From: Acidobacteriota bacterium
Lineage (GTDB): Bacteria; Acidobacteriota; Blastocatellia; Pyrinomonadales; Pyrinomonadaceae
DNA: 64,000 nucleotides
Assembly: GCA_003697135.1 (NCBI GenBank)
Contig: RFGC01000035.1
Coordinates: 186,001 to 250,000 of the forward strand
Direction: 5' to 3'
Positions 36,850-44,330 of the stretch are shown here, one piece after another. Each line of letters starts with the position of its first letter. Positions within the stretch are counted from its first letter, which is position 1. The translations under genes were made by a program, and so were the position numbers. The notes beneath the pieces were generated by a model. It ran no database searches and had not been told where the DNA came from. It was given only the letters and a program-made list of their open reading frames with translations.

Positions 36850-38322
36850 TCAGTTTTTGGTTGCACAAATCATGTTTGCGACGATTTTACCTGAAGACAT
36901 AACTCCGGGAAGCCCTGCTCCGGGATGAGTTCCAGCGCCAACAAAATAAAGATTCTTCACATCTTCGCTTTTGTTATGCGGTCTAAAGTAAGCTGATTGC
37001 GACAATATCGGCTCAACGGAAAAGGCACTTCCGAGATAGCTGTTCAAAACATCTTGAAAATGAAGCGGATCGATCCAGTGATCAACAACTATGTGTTTTG
37101 AAAGATTCGGTAAGTAACGTTCTTCAAGATAACGAACAATTTTGTCTCGATAAATGGGAGCTACTGTTTTCCAATCCGTTTTGCTTTCAAGATGTGGAAC
37201 TGGCGAAAGAACATACCAGCAATCGCACCCCGAAGGCGCAAGCGTGGGATCGGTTGCAGTCGGACGATGAAGATAGAGAGAAAAATCGTTGGCTAATCTT
37301 TTGTATTTGAAAATATCATCAAGCAAGCCCTTATACCTCGGCCCCATCAAGATTTCATGATGGGCCATCTGTTCATATTTCCTATCAGTGCCAAAATAAT
37401 AAACAAAAAGCGACATTGAATATGACATTGACTTTATCTTTTTGTCCGTGTATTTTTTGCGAAATTGCGCCTTTATCAACTTCAAATAAGTCCATGCAAC
37501 ATCAGCATTTGATATAACCGCATCAGCTTTTATGAACTCTCCACTTTTCAGATAAACACCTTCCGCTTCGCCTTTGTGATTTACTGAAATTTCCGAAACC
37601 TCAGCATTTAGCCTGATCTCACCGCCTATTTCATTGAAGAGCCTGCAAAGAGCATTCACCAAAGCTCCGGTTCCACCCATCGCAAACCAAACCCCAAACT
37701 CTTGCTCAAGTTGATGAATCATTGCGTAAATTGAGGTCGAAGTGAACGGATTTCCTCCTATCAAAAGCGGATGAAAACTAAAGCAAATTCTGAGCCTTTC
37801 ATCTTTGAAGAATTTGGAAGCAAATTTATAGACGGAGCGATCCGAACGGAGCTTTATCATCTGCGGTATAACCCGAAGCATGTCGCCCCATGTTGAAAAA
37901 GGCTTGTCAATAAGCTCAAAACCGACTCTATAGATTTCATTCAGGCTCGAAGCAAATTTTTTGTAACCTTCGACCTCGTCTGGATTGAATTTCCGTATTT
38001 GCTCAAGCAAATTTTGTTTATCGTCGTTGTAATGAAAAACGAGGCCATCTTCAAATCTTATATTGTAAAAAGGATTGAGCTTTACTAGTTTGACGTAATC
38101 CTCAGTTTTCTTGCCTGCGATTTGGAAAAGCTCATCAATCAACCACGGAGCAGTTATAATGGTCGGTCCAGCATCGAATTTGAAGCCATCCAATTCATAA
38201 ACATAAGCTCTGCCACCGGGCTTATCGCGTTTTTCCACTATGACAACCTGATGCCCTTTAGCCTGAAGACGTATAGCCGCCGAAAGCCCACCAAAACCAC
38301 TACCTATTACAACTATCTTCAT
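36850..38322 (-). CDS. crtI: Phytoene desaturase
   Basis: This 490-residue FAD-dependent carotenoid desaturase has the N-terminal dinucleotide fold VVIGSGFGGLSAAIRL with acidic EKRDKPGGRAY, and the CrtI-typical stretches FDAGPTIITAPWLIDELF, FSFHPLLIGGNPFTSTSIYA and GGTGALVNALCRLF. The C-terminal FAD-contact block is NLYFVGAGTHPGAGLPGVMSSGKIVA. It converts phytoene to lycopene or a less desaturated product at the membrane. No phytoene synthase (crtB) or cyclase is in the window, so it may act with genes elsewhere. The nearest downstream gene is mtgA after 12 bp, an arrangement with no obvious functional link. Confidence 0.92.
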   Translation of the reverse strand: MKIVVIGSGFGGLSAAIRLQAKGHQVVIVEKRDKPGGRAYVYELDGFKFDAGPTIITAPWLIDELFQIAGKKTEDYVKLVKLNPFYNIRFEDGLVFHYNDDKQNLLEQIRKFNPDEVEGYKKFASSLNEIYRVGFELIDKPFSTWGDMLRVIPQMIKLRSDRSVYKFASKFFKDERLRICFSFHPLLIGGNPFTSTSIYAMIHQLEQEFGVWFAMGGTGALVNALCRLFNEIGGEIRLNAEVSEISVNHKGEAEGVYLKSGEFIKADAVISNADVAWTYLKLIKAQFRKKYTDKKIKSMSYSMSLFVYYFGTDRKYEQMAHHEILMGPRYKGLLDDIFKYKRLANDFSLYLHRPTATDPTLAPSGCDCWYVLSPVPHLESKTDWKTVAPIYRDKIVRYLEERYLPNLSKHIVVDHWIDPLHFQDVLNSYLGSAFSVEPILSQSAYFRPHNKSEDVKNLYFVGAGTHPGAGLPGVMSSGKIVANMICATKN

Positions 38323-38403
38323 AAACTAAAGTTTAGCAATTTGCTAAAACGGCTTTCCAATTTCAAGCCTTTTGGATTTTATTTTTAGAGGCATTAGACA
38401 TTC

Positions 38404-39303
38404 TTAAAACTTCAAGTTCTCAAGAATTTCTGAGAGTTTTCTGCGTGAGTTTTCAGAGATAGGCACAAGTGGCAATCGAAGATTCTCTTCAAGAAGCCCC
38501 ATCTGACTCATCACAAATTTGCAAGGTGCAGGACTTGATTCGATAAAATTCGCCTCCATCAATGGCAAAAGCTTGTAGTGAAGTTTTCTTGCAGATGTCC
38601 ATGCACCAGAGAGAGCTTTCTCAACCATTGCCGACGTCTCTTTGGGAAATTCATTTGACACAACCGAAACTAGACCATCAGCACCGATGCTAATTAGAGG
38701 AAGGGTTATCGCATCATCACCTGAGAAAACCTTAAAACCTTTTGGACGATTTGCACAAATCTGCATTATTTGCGATAGATTCCCAGAAGCCTCCTTCGTC
38801 GCAACAATGTTACCAAAGTTTGTAGCTAATTTTAGAGTTGTTTCTGCTGAAATGTTGCAAGAAGTTCTTCCTGGAACGTTATAAAGCATTATCGGGAAGT
38901 CCCTAACAGATTTGGCTATTTCAGCAAAATGCGCATAAAGTCCTTCTTGAGTTGGCTTGTTGTAGTATGGAGCTACAATCAAAGCGGCATCGGCACCTAG
39001 CTCACGAACTTTACGCGTAAAGTCAATAGTTGCCGAAGTATTGTTGCTTCCCGTCCCTGCTATGACTTTTGCCTTATGCTTGTGAGCTACTTCGATACAA
39101 ATTTTTATAACCTGAAGCCTCTCCTTTTCGGTCATAGTGGCTGACTCACCAGTTGTTCCACAAGGCACAAGAAGTTTTACTCCATTTTTGACCTGCCTTT
39201 CTACAAGTGCACGGAAACAATCTTCATCAATAGAACCATCTTTGCGAAATGGTGTCACCAACGCTGTTGCGCATCCTCTCATCCATTCAACTTCCATAGT
39301 CAT
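38404..39303 (-). CDS. dapA: 4-hydroxy-tetrahydrodipicolinate synthase
   Basis: This 299-residue class I aldolase has the active-site set T50-T51 in PCGTTGESAT, Y141 in MLYNVPGRTS and Schiff-base K170 in IVATKEASGN. APYYNKPTQEGLYAHF and FKVFSGDDAITLPLISIGADGLVSVVSN follow in order. It condenses pyruvate with aspartate semialdehyde on the way to lysine and meso-diaminopimelate for peptidoglycan. The length is normal. No other dap gene is adjacent. The first residues (MTMEVEWMRG) allow ATG 39303 or 39297. Confidence 0.97.
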   Translation of the reverse strand: MTMEVEWMRGCATALVTPFRKDGSIDEDCFRALVERQVKNGVKLLVPCGTTGESATMTEKERLQVIKICIEVAHKHKAKVIAGTGSNNTSATIDFTRKVRELGADAALIVAPYYNKPTQEGLYAHFAEIAKSVRDFPIMLYNVPGRTSCNISAETTLKLATNFGNIVATKEASGNLSQIMQICANRPKGFKVFSGDDAITLPLISIGADGLVSVVSNEFPKETSAMVEKALSGAWTSARKLHYKLLPLMEANFIESSPAPCKFVMSQMGLLEENLRLPLVPISENSRRKLSEILENLKF

Positions 39304-39422
39304 AAGCCATAGTATATGCAGGAAAATCTAACGAGCAAAACCTTGAATGAAGAAAGCCTATGCTCATTAAACTTTAATCCGTTTCTTGAAAGATGAACAG
39401 ATTTGGGATTAAATGTTAGGAC

Positions 39423-39932
39423 ATGAAGATTAGACGAATTGATCCATCATCTGATTCGGATATTAAACAGATAACAGAAATCTATAACTACTACATCGAA
39501 AACACGCCACAAACCTTTGAAACTGATCCCATCAGCACAGACCAAATGCGAAAAAGGGTTTTGGAAATAGTTGAAAACTATCCATATCTTGTAGCCGAAG
39601 AAGATAATGAAATTCTGGGATATGCTTATGCAACCCGCTTCAGACTCGATCAAGAGTTTGCTTATTCTGCTTCAGTTGCGATATATGTCAAAGCCGGAGT
39701 AACACACAAAGGCATCGGGACTCAACTTTACATGACTTTATTTGACGAGCTATCTTCAACTGACTTTCACACAATCGTAGCGGCAATTTCTCTACCAAAT
39801 GAAGTCGGAGTTAGATTTCATGAAAAACTCGGTTTTAAAAAGGTGGCACATTTCTATCAAATCGGCTATAAACTTGGTAGGTGGGTTGATGTAGGATACT
39901 GGCAAAAGATGAACATAATCGGAGATGAGTAA
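39423..39932 (+). CDS. GNAT N-acetyltransferase, phosphinothricin acetyltransferase-like
   Basis: This 169-residue enzyme resembles the Pat/Bar/YwnH branch. It opens with IRRIDPSSDSDIKQITEIYNYYIENTPQTFE, and the acetyl-CoA loop VTHKGIGTQLY corresponds to the Q/RxxGxG/A motif. It closes with FHEKLGFKKVAHFYQIGYKLGRWVDVGYWQK. Such enzymes acetylate small amines, for example methionine sulfoximine or phosphinothricin analogues; the native substrate is unknown. Its last eight bases overlap the start of the alpha/beta hydrolase gene, indicating coupling. Confidence 0.92.
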   Translation: MKIRRIDPSSDSDIKQITEIYNYYIENTPQTFETDPISTDQMRKRVLEIVENYPYLVAEEDNEILGYAYATRFRLDQEFAYSASVAIYVKAGVTHKGIGTQLYMTLFDELSSTDFHTIVAAISLPNEVGVRFHEKLGFKKVAHFYQIGYKLGRWVDVGYWQKMNIIGDE

Positions 39933-40722
39933 AAAAATAATACACTTTGCTCATGCAAACGGTTTCCCGGCTTTATCATATAAAAAACTCTTCTCCGAAT
40001 TGGCGGATGAATTTGATATTTTCTTTCTCGAAAGACATGGTCACAACCCCGAATTCCCGGTAACTGACAATTGGACCTTCTTGAAAGATGAACTGAGAGT
40101 TGAAATTGAAAAGCGCTACACTGAACCCGTGATAGGAGTTGGACACTCGCTCGGTGGAATCTTGCATCTTCTAGTATCTGTCGAAAGACCTGATCTCTAC
40201 GAACAAATAGTTCTGCTTGATTCTCCTATCATTAGCCGACCTGCAAGTGGATTCCTAAAACTTGCTAAAAAAACTAGACTAATCGAGAAATTCTCTCCCG
40301 CAGGTAGCACAAAATTTAGGAAAAACTTTTGGCAAAGCAGAGAAGAAGCCTTTGAATACTTCAAGAATAAACCCAGATTCCGTGATTTTGATACAGATGT
40401 TTTGAAAGATTACATACAACACGGGCTCGTTCAAAATAACTCTGGTTTTGAACTCTTTTTCAATCCTTTGATAGAAACAAAAATCTATTTGACAATACCC
40501 GACAATCTTCCGGAAATATACGAAAAAATCAGTGTCCCATTTTCTTTTATCAAAGGCAGTAGATCGCTAGAAAGCAGGCTTGCTGGTTTGGCTTACACTA
40601 AAAAACACCCATTACTCAAAGCTTTTCTGAAAGTAAAAGGCTCTCACCTCTTCCCATTCGAGAATCCTACAGACACCGCAAGAGCCGTGAAAAAAGCAAT
40701 CAAAATGACCGATTTTGACTAA
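39925..40722 (+). CDS. Alpha/beta hydrolase
   Basis: This 265-residue soluble hydrolase has an oxyanion/first-turn motif HANGFPALSYKKLF, nucleophile elbow GHSLGGIL and a probable catalytic His in GSHLFPFENP near the C-terminus. The cap region (residues 110-190) is helical. HANGFP followed by GHSLGG is typical of a family of small uncharacterised esterase-like hydrolases. The substrate is not predictable. It is translated together with the preceding acetyltransferase (8-bp overlap). The next gene is 340 bp downstream, after the pil promoter. Confidence 0.9.
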   Translation: MSKKIIHFAHANGFPALSYKKLFSELADEFDIFFLERHGHNPEFPVTDNWTFLKDELRVEIEKRYTEPVIGVGHSLGGILHLLVSVERPDLYEQIVLLDSPIISRPASGFLKLAKKTRLIEKFSPAGSTKFRKNFWQSREEAFEYFKNKPRFRDFDTDVLKDYIQHGLVQNNSGFELFFNPLIETKIYLTIPDNLPEIYEKISVPFSFIKGSRSLESRLAGLAYTKKHPLLKAFLKVKGSHLFPFENPTDTARAVKKAIKMTDFD

Positions 40723-40782
40723 ATTTGAATGATTCATTTTGAAAGAAATCGAAAAAAACCACATAAAATCTCAAAAAAGTGG

Positions 40783-40810
40783 TTGACAAATCTCCGGTTG
40801 ATGTTGTAAT
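40783..40810 (+). promoter_or_regulatory. Sigma-70-type promoter of the pilMNOPQ operon
   Basis: A perfect TTGACA at 40783-40788 is followed after 16 bases by TGTAAT at 40805-40810, five of six matches to TATAAT. The predicted start of transcription is near 40816-40818, about 245 bases before the pilM ATG. This is the only strong promoter between the hydrolase gene and pilM. Confidence 0.72.
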
Positions 40811-41062
40811 TTATTTCTGCAGTCGTTAAGAACGATTGCATAAGTCGCCTTGAATTGCAAAATTATCTGCTAGCAAGAGAGAAGAACCATCAATGCTTAG
40901 CTCGTCGAACAGTCAGAAAAAGCGAAATGGGTGTCTCAGTTCTATCCTGCGTTCCACTCAAGAACCCCTTTCTGAACTCTTGCTGAAAAGATTCAAGGCG
41001 GCGAACCAGCCCCGAAAAGAATCTGAGATACCCATTTCGTTACCTGAATTTAAGGAGAGAAT
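40811..41062 (+). ncRNA. Structured leader of the pil operon (possible cis-regulatory RNA)
   Basis: There is no gene in these ~250 bases. CAGTCGTT/AACGATTG (40820-40838) can form a hairpin at the expected 5' end. Bases 40923-40939 pair with 41023-41039 over 17 positions, all Watson-Crick except one G-U, closing an 83-nt interior that contains small possible stems. The 3' strand of this helix ends 14 bases before AAGGAG (near 41052-41057), the pilM ribosome site, so folding could affect translation. The sequence lacks the conserved blocks of c-di-GMP-I (GEMM) riboswitches. It could be a new riboswitch, a protein-binding leader or, less likely, a MITE. Confidence 0.5.
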
Positions 41063-42115
41063 ATGCTGATAGGTAAAAAAAGAACTGCTGCTGGATTAGA
41101 CATTGGATCAAGCTCAGTCAAGTTGGTTGAGCTAGAAGGGAAGATAGGCAATCTAGGTTTGGTAAATTTAGGATACGAGAACCTACCTGACACAGCAATA
41201 GTTGAAGGTCAGATAATGGAGTTAAACACAGTAGCTGAAGCTATTCAAAACGTGTTTCAAGCAAACCAAGTAACAACAAATCAGGTCATAACAGGTGTAA
41301 GTGGCTATTCAGTCATAGTAAAGACAATAATTCTGCCACCAACAACCCCTGAAGAGTTAGAAGAATCAATAGTTTGGCAAGCCGAAGAAAATTTAGGCTT
41401 CAGATCATCAGATGTCAATTTCGATTATTACGTGACTGAATCAACACAAGAATACACAAAGGTTCTAGTCGCAGCTTGCAAAAAAGAAAGAATAGACCTT
41501 CTCAAAAGAACTCTCCAATTTGCTGGAAAGCAACCTTCGATTATTGATGTTGATACTTTCGCATTACAAAACTGTTATGAGATAAACTATCAGCCTTCTG
41601 CATATGATGTTGTGGCACTTTTGAATGTAGGAGCTTCAACAACAAACGTTAACATTGTAAGAGGCATAAACTCTCTTTTCATAAGAGATATAACGATGGG
41701 TGGGAATCAATTCACCGATGCTCTGCAGAAGGGATTAGGAATTGGCTTCCAGCAAGCAGAGGCGATTAAGAGAGGCATGAAAGAAGCGGCAAAAGGATTT
41801 GATGAGCAAACCATATCTAATCTGCTCGAAGCCCCGATGGAATACTTGTCGCTTGAAATCCAAAGAACATTTGACTTTTTCAAAGCTACTGAGGAAGGAA
41901 GCGACGTCAAAGTCGATAAAATCTTGATTTCTGGAGGCGGGTCTAAACTGACAGGATTCCCTGAGTATCTTTCCTCTGTTATGGGAATACCCGTTGAAGT
42001 TCTAGACCCTTTCCGCCAGATAAGAGTTGATACCAGAAAATTCGATCCTGATTACCTAAGTGAAGTCATGCCCGAAATGGCTTTAGCTGTTGGATTAGCT
42101 TTGAGAGGCCTTTGA
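41063..42115 (+). CDS. pilM: Type IV pilus assembly protein PilM
   Basis: This 350-residue actin-like (FtsA-fold) cytoplasmic protein anchors the pilus alignment complex to PilN. Family marks are GKKRTAAGLDIGSSSVKLVEL at the N-terminus, LPPTTPEELEESIVWQAEENL, DVVALLNVGASTTNVNIV, and the ATP-site motif ISGGGSKLTGFPEYLSSVMGIPVEVLDPF. AAGGAG stands six bases before the ATG. It is the first gene of a compact five-gene pil operon in the canonical order, with the promoter and leader upstream. Confidence 0.97.
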   Translation: MLIGKKRTAAGLDIGSSSVKLVELEGKIGNLGLVNLGYENLPDTAIVEGQIMELNTVAEAIQNVFQANQVTTNQVITGVSGYSVIVKTIILPPTTPEELEESIVWQAEENLGFRSSDVNFDYYVTESTQEYTKVLVAACKKERIDLLKRTLQFAGKQPSIIDVDTFALQNCYEINYQPSAYDVVALLNVGASTTNVNIVRGINSLFIRDITMGGNQFTDALQKGLGIGFQQAEAIKRGMKEAAKGFDEQTISNLLEAPMEYLSLEIQRTFDFFKATEEGSDVKVDKILISGGGSKLTGFPEYLSSVMGIPVEVLDPFRQIRVDTRKFDPDYLSEVMPEMALAVGLALRGL

Positions 42116-42148
42116 AAACTAAAAATTTGAACTTAGAGAGGTGGAAAG

Positions 42149-42862
42149 ATGATAAAAATTAACCTATTAGAATCGGTCACCGAAAGACAGAATCCGACTG
42201 TAGTAACTGTAGAAAAGAAGGTAGCTAGTCCAGTTTCTCGGCTTCTTGTAATGTCAATAATCGTTGCGGCGTTAACAGTTCTTCTTATAGGCTGGGAAGT
42301 TATTTCAACACAAATGAGAAAGGCTGAAGCAGAAAGAGAACTCGAAGAGCAAAGGAAATTAGCGGCTCAACTTGAAGCTATAATGAAAGAGCAGAAAGAA
42401 CTCGAACAAAAGATAGCTAACATAGAAGCCCGCGTTGCGGCAATCAAGAACTTAAGAGAAACCCAAGCTGGTCCTAGTGCCGTGCTTGAAGCAATAAGAG
42501 AAAGAGTTGCAATGCTGCCGCAACTTTATCTTGAAAGCTTGGAGCAAAGAGGCGATCAAATAACTATAAAAGGAAACTCACCTAACGAAGAAGTGGTCAC
42601 TCAATTTGGCCGTAGTCTTGAATTCTCATCAGGTCTCTTCACCAATCTGAACATCGAAACCCAAAGACGAGAAATACAGACTACAACGGCTTCTGAGAAC
42701 GAACAAGCTCCAAAACTAGGAATAGTGGATTTTACTATCAGAACAACTTATAATCCGAGCAGAAAAGCTCAAAATGAACAGACTCAACAAGCTAGCAATC
42801 CGCCTTCCAGGCAGATTTCAGGTCAATCAACCCAAACTAACCAGCAATTAGCAAAGAATTGA
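42149..42862 (+). CDS. pilN: Type IV pilus assembly protein PilN
   Basis: This 237-residue inner-membrane protein has the conserved cytoplasmic INLLE motif at residues 3-7, which binds PilM. One membrane helix (about 30-50) follows, then a coiled coil (about 52-100, rich in Glu/Lys/Gln) and a periplasmic ferredoxin-like region (VLEAIRERVAMLPQLYLESLEQRGDQITIKG). The C-terminal ~40 residues are a Gln/Asn/Ser-rich tail not seen in short homologues. GAGGTGG precedes the ATG. It lies between pilM and pilO. Confidence 0.92.
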   Translation: MIKINLLESVTERQNPTVVTVEKKVASPVSRLLVMSIIVAALTVLLIGWEVISTQMRKAEAERELEEQRKLAAQLEAIMKEQKELEQKIANIEARVAAIKNLRETQAGPSAVLEAIRERVAMLPQLYLESLEQRGDQITIKGNSPNEEVVTQFGRSLEFSSGLFTNLNIETQRREIQTTTASENEQAPKLGIVDFTIRTTYNPSRKAQNEQTQQASNPPSRQISGQSTQTNQQLAKN

Positions 42863-42874
42863 GGTGATGTAAAG

Positions 42875-43534
42875 ATGCTTGAGAAACTTAAAAATGCAGA
42901 ATGGTATGTGCAATTGATAGTTTTGATTCTTGTAGGTGCTCTGGCGTGGTTTTTGGTTTATCACTTTTACACTAGTAATATCCGCACAGAGATAGAAACT
43001 CTAAATGGAGAGATTGAACAGCTAAAGGCAAAAAATCAACAAGCACAGATTGCTACGCAGAGAATAAATGAATTTCGCGCTCTTTATGCCAGCAAAATGG
43101 CCGAATATGAAGAACTAAAAGTTCTTTTACCAGAAGAACGCGAAATCACCAATGTTCTACAAGGACTTCAAGACACTGCACGTGAAAGCCGTCTTATAGT
43201 GATGCGTTTTAGTCCCCGTGATGACTCCCAAAAAGAAGGCGGTATAATGGCAAAGCCGGTGGAAGTAGAGGTTGACAGCAATTTTAATAATTTAAGAGTG
43301 TTTTTCGATAGGATGGCAAAACTGCCTAGAATTGTCTCAATAACTGACTTTAGCCTGAGACAACTTGATCAACAAACAGCGGAGCGAACTTTACATGCTC
43401 AGTTTTTGCTGACTGCTTACTATGCTCCGCCCGAAAACCTTGCTACTACGCAAACTGGTCCAGGGACTCCGGCAGGGCCAAACCCGACAGGGCCGACCCC
43501 GCCATTGCCTAACCAGCAAACTATGACTAGATAA
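42875..43534 (+). CDS. pilO: Type IV pilus assembly protein PilO
   Basis: This 219-residue protein has a short cytoplasmic start, one membrane helix (about 13-32, VQLIVLILVGALAWFLVYHF), a periplasmic coiled coil (about 35-85), then a ferredoxin-like domain (VLQGLQDTARESRLIVMRFSP and PVEVEVDSNFNNLRVFFDRMAKLPRIVSITDF). It pairs with PilN. The tail is Pro/Gly/Thr-rich (GPGTPAGPNPTGPTPPLPN), a feature shared with the tails of its PilN and PilQ neighbours. GAGGTGA lies upstream. Confidence 0.93.
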   Translation: MLEKLKNAEWYVQLIVLILVGALAWFLVYHFYTSNIRTEIETLNGEIEQLKAKNQQAQIATQRINEFRALYASKMAEYEELKVLLPEEREITNVLQGLQDTARESRLIVMRFSPRDDSQKEGGIMAKPVEVEVDSNFNNLRVFFDRMAKLPRIVSITDFSLRQLDQQTAERTLHAQFLLTAYYAPPENLATTQTGPGTPAGPNPTGPTPPLPNQQTMTR

Positions 43535-43559
43535 AATTCTTTGAAGAGAGAGAAAGACT

Positions 43560-44318
43560 ATGAAGTTAAAAAATTTTCTACTTCTCGTCCTGCTTTTAAG
43601 CGTTTCTTATGTAGCAACTAATGCTCAACGCGATCCGTTCGCCAAACCAGACTGGGCTAAATCAAAATCCCCAATGGCTGGAGGAAAAACTTCTTCAGGA
43701 ACTTCTGTTGTAGGAATACCTTCAATTGAAGCAAGAATAAACTACTACAAGAGACTTCGAGAATCAGCCATTGCAAACAATAGACCGATCCCCAAGGTAA
43801 CCACAGTTTTGACTCTAGATGAACTAGCCGTTACAGGGATTTTCAAAACTCCACGCGGATACGCCGCTATGGTAGAAGCTAAACCGCTGAAACTTTCTTA
43901 CACCATCTACCCTGGCGATAGGTTTTTTGACGGACAGCTTGTTGCAGTTGAAGAAAACAAACTTATTTTCCGTAAAGTAACCAAGCTAAGTAGTGGCAAG
44001 TTTGCGATTTCGGAAGAAGTAAAGCCGCTTAAGCAATACACTGTGCAGCAAGAATTAAGTGGCACTGCACCTATTGAAACTAAAAAAGAAACAGCAGAAA
44101 AAGAAGTTCTTGTAAATCAACAACAAGAAGGGCAAACAAAAGCAGCATCACCACAACAGGAATCTGTTGTTCCAATATTCGAGGAAATGCTGCGACAACA
44201 AGGTTTGTCATCTGAAAAAAGCCAAGAAACTCGAAAGAAATCTACTTCTGGAAATGAGATGAAATCCGAAAAACAAGATTCAAAAGGTAAACCGACAAAA
44301 TCTAGGAAGAAACCATAA
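43560..44318 (+). CDS. pilP: Type IV pilus assembly protein PilP
   Basis: This 252-residue exported protein has a signal peptide ending YVATNAQ near residue 22. The DPFAKPDW start is characteristic of PilP, and its HR-domain-like beta sandwich (about 80-150) contains LDELAVTGIFKTPRGYAAMVEA and YTIYPGDRFFDGQLVAVEENKLIFRKV. It links PilNO to the secretin PilQ. It lacks the lipobox Cys of Proteobacterial PilP, and carries a long Lys/Gln/Ser-rich tail (about 165-252) that is probably disordered. Confidence 0.88.
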   Translation: MKLKNFLLLVLLLSVSYVATNAQRDPFAKPDWAKSKSPMAGGKTSSGTSVVGIPSIEARINYYKRLRESAIANNRPIPKVTTVLTLDELAVTGIFKTPRGYAAMVEAKPLKLSYTIYPGDRFFDGQLVAVEENKLIFRKVTKLSSGKFAISEEVKPLKQYTVQQELSGTAPIETKKETAEKEVLVNQQQEGQTKAASPQQESVVPIFEEMLRQQGLSSEKSQETRKKSTSGNEMKSEKQDSKGKPTKSRKKP

Positions 44319-44330
44319 AAGGGAGGAAAT

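Noticed and set aside
40923-41039. c-di-GMP-I (GEMM) riboswitch upstream of pilM
   Set aside because: The characteristic conserved GEMM blocks are not present; only the context fits. I keep it as an unassigned structured leader.
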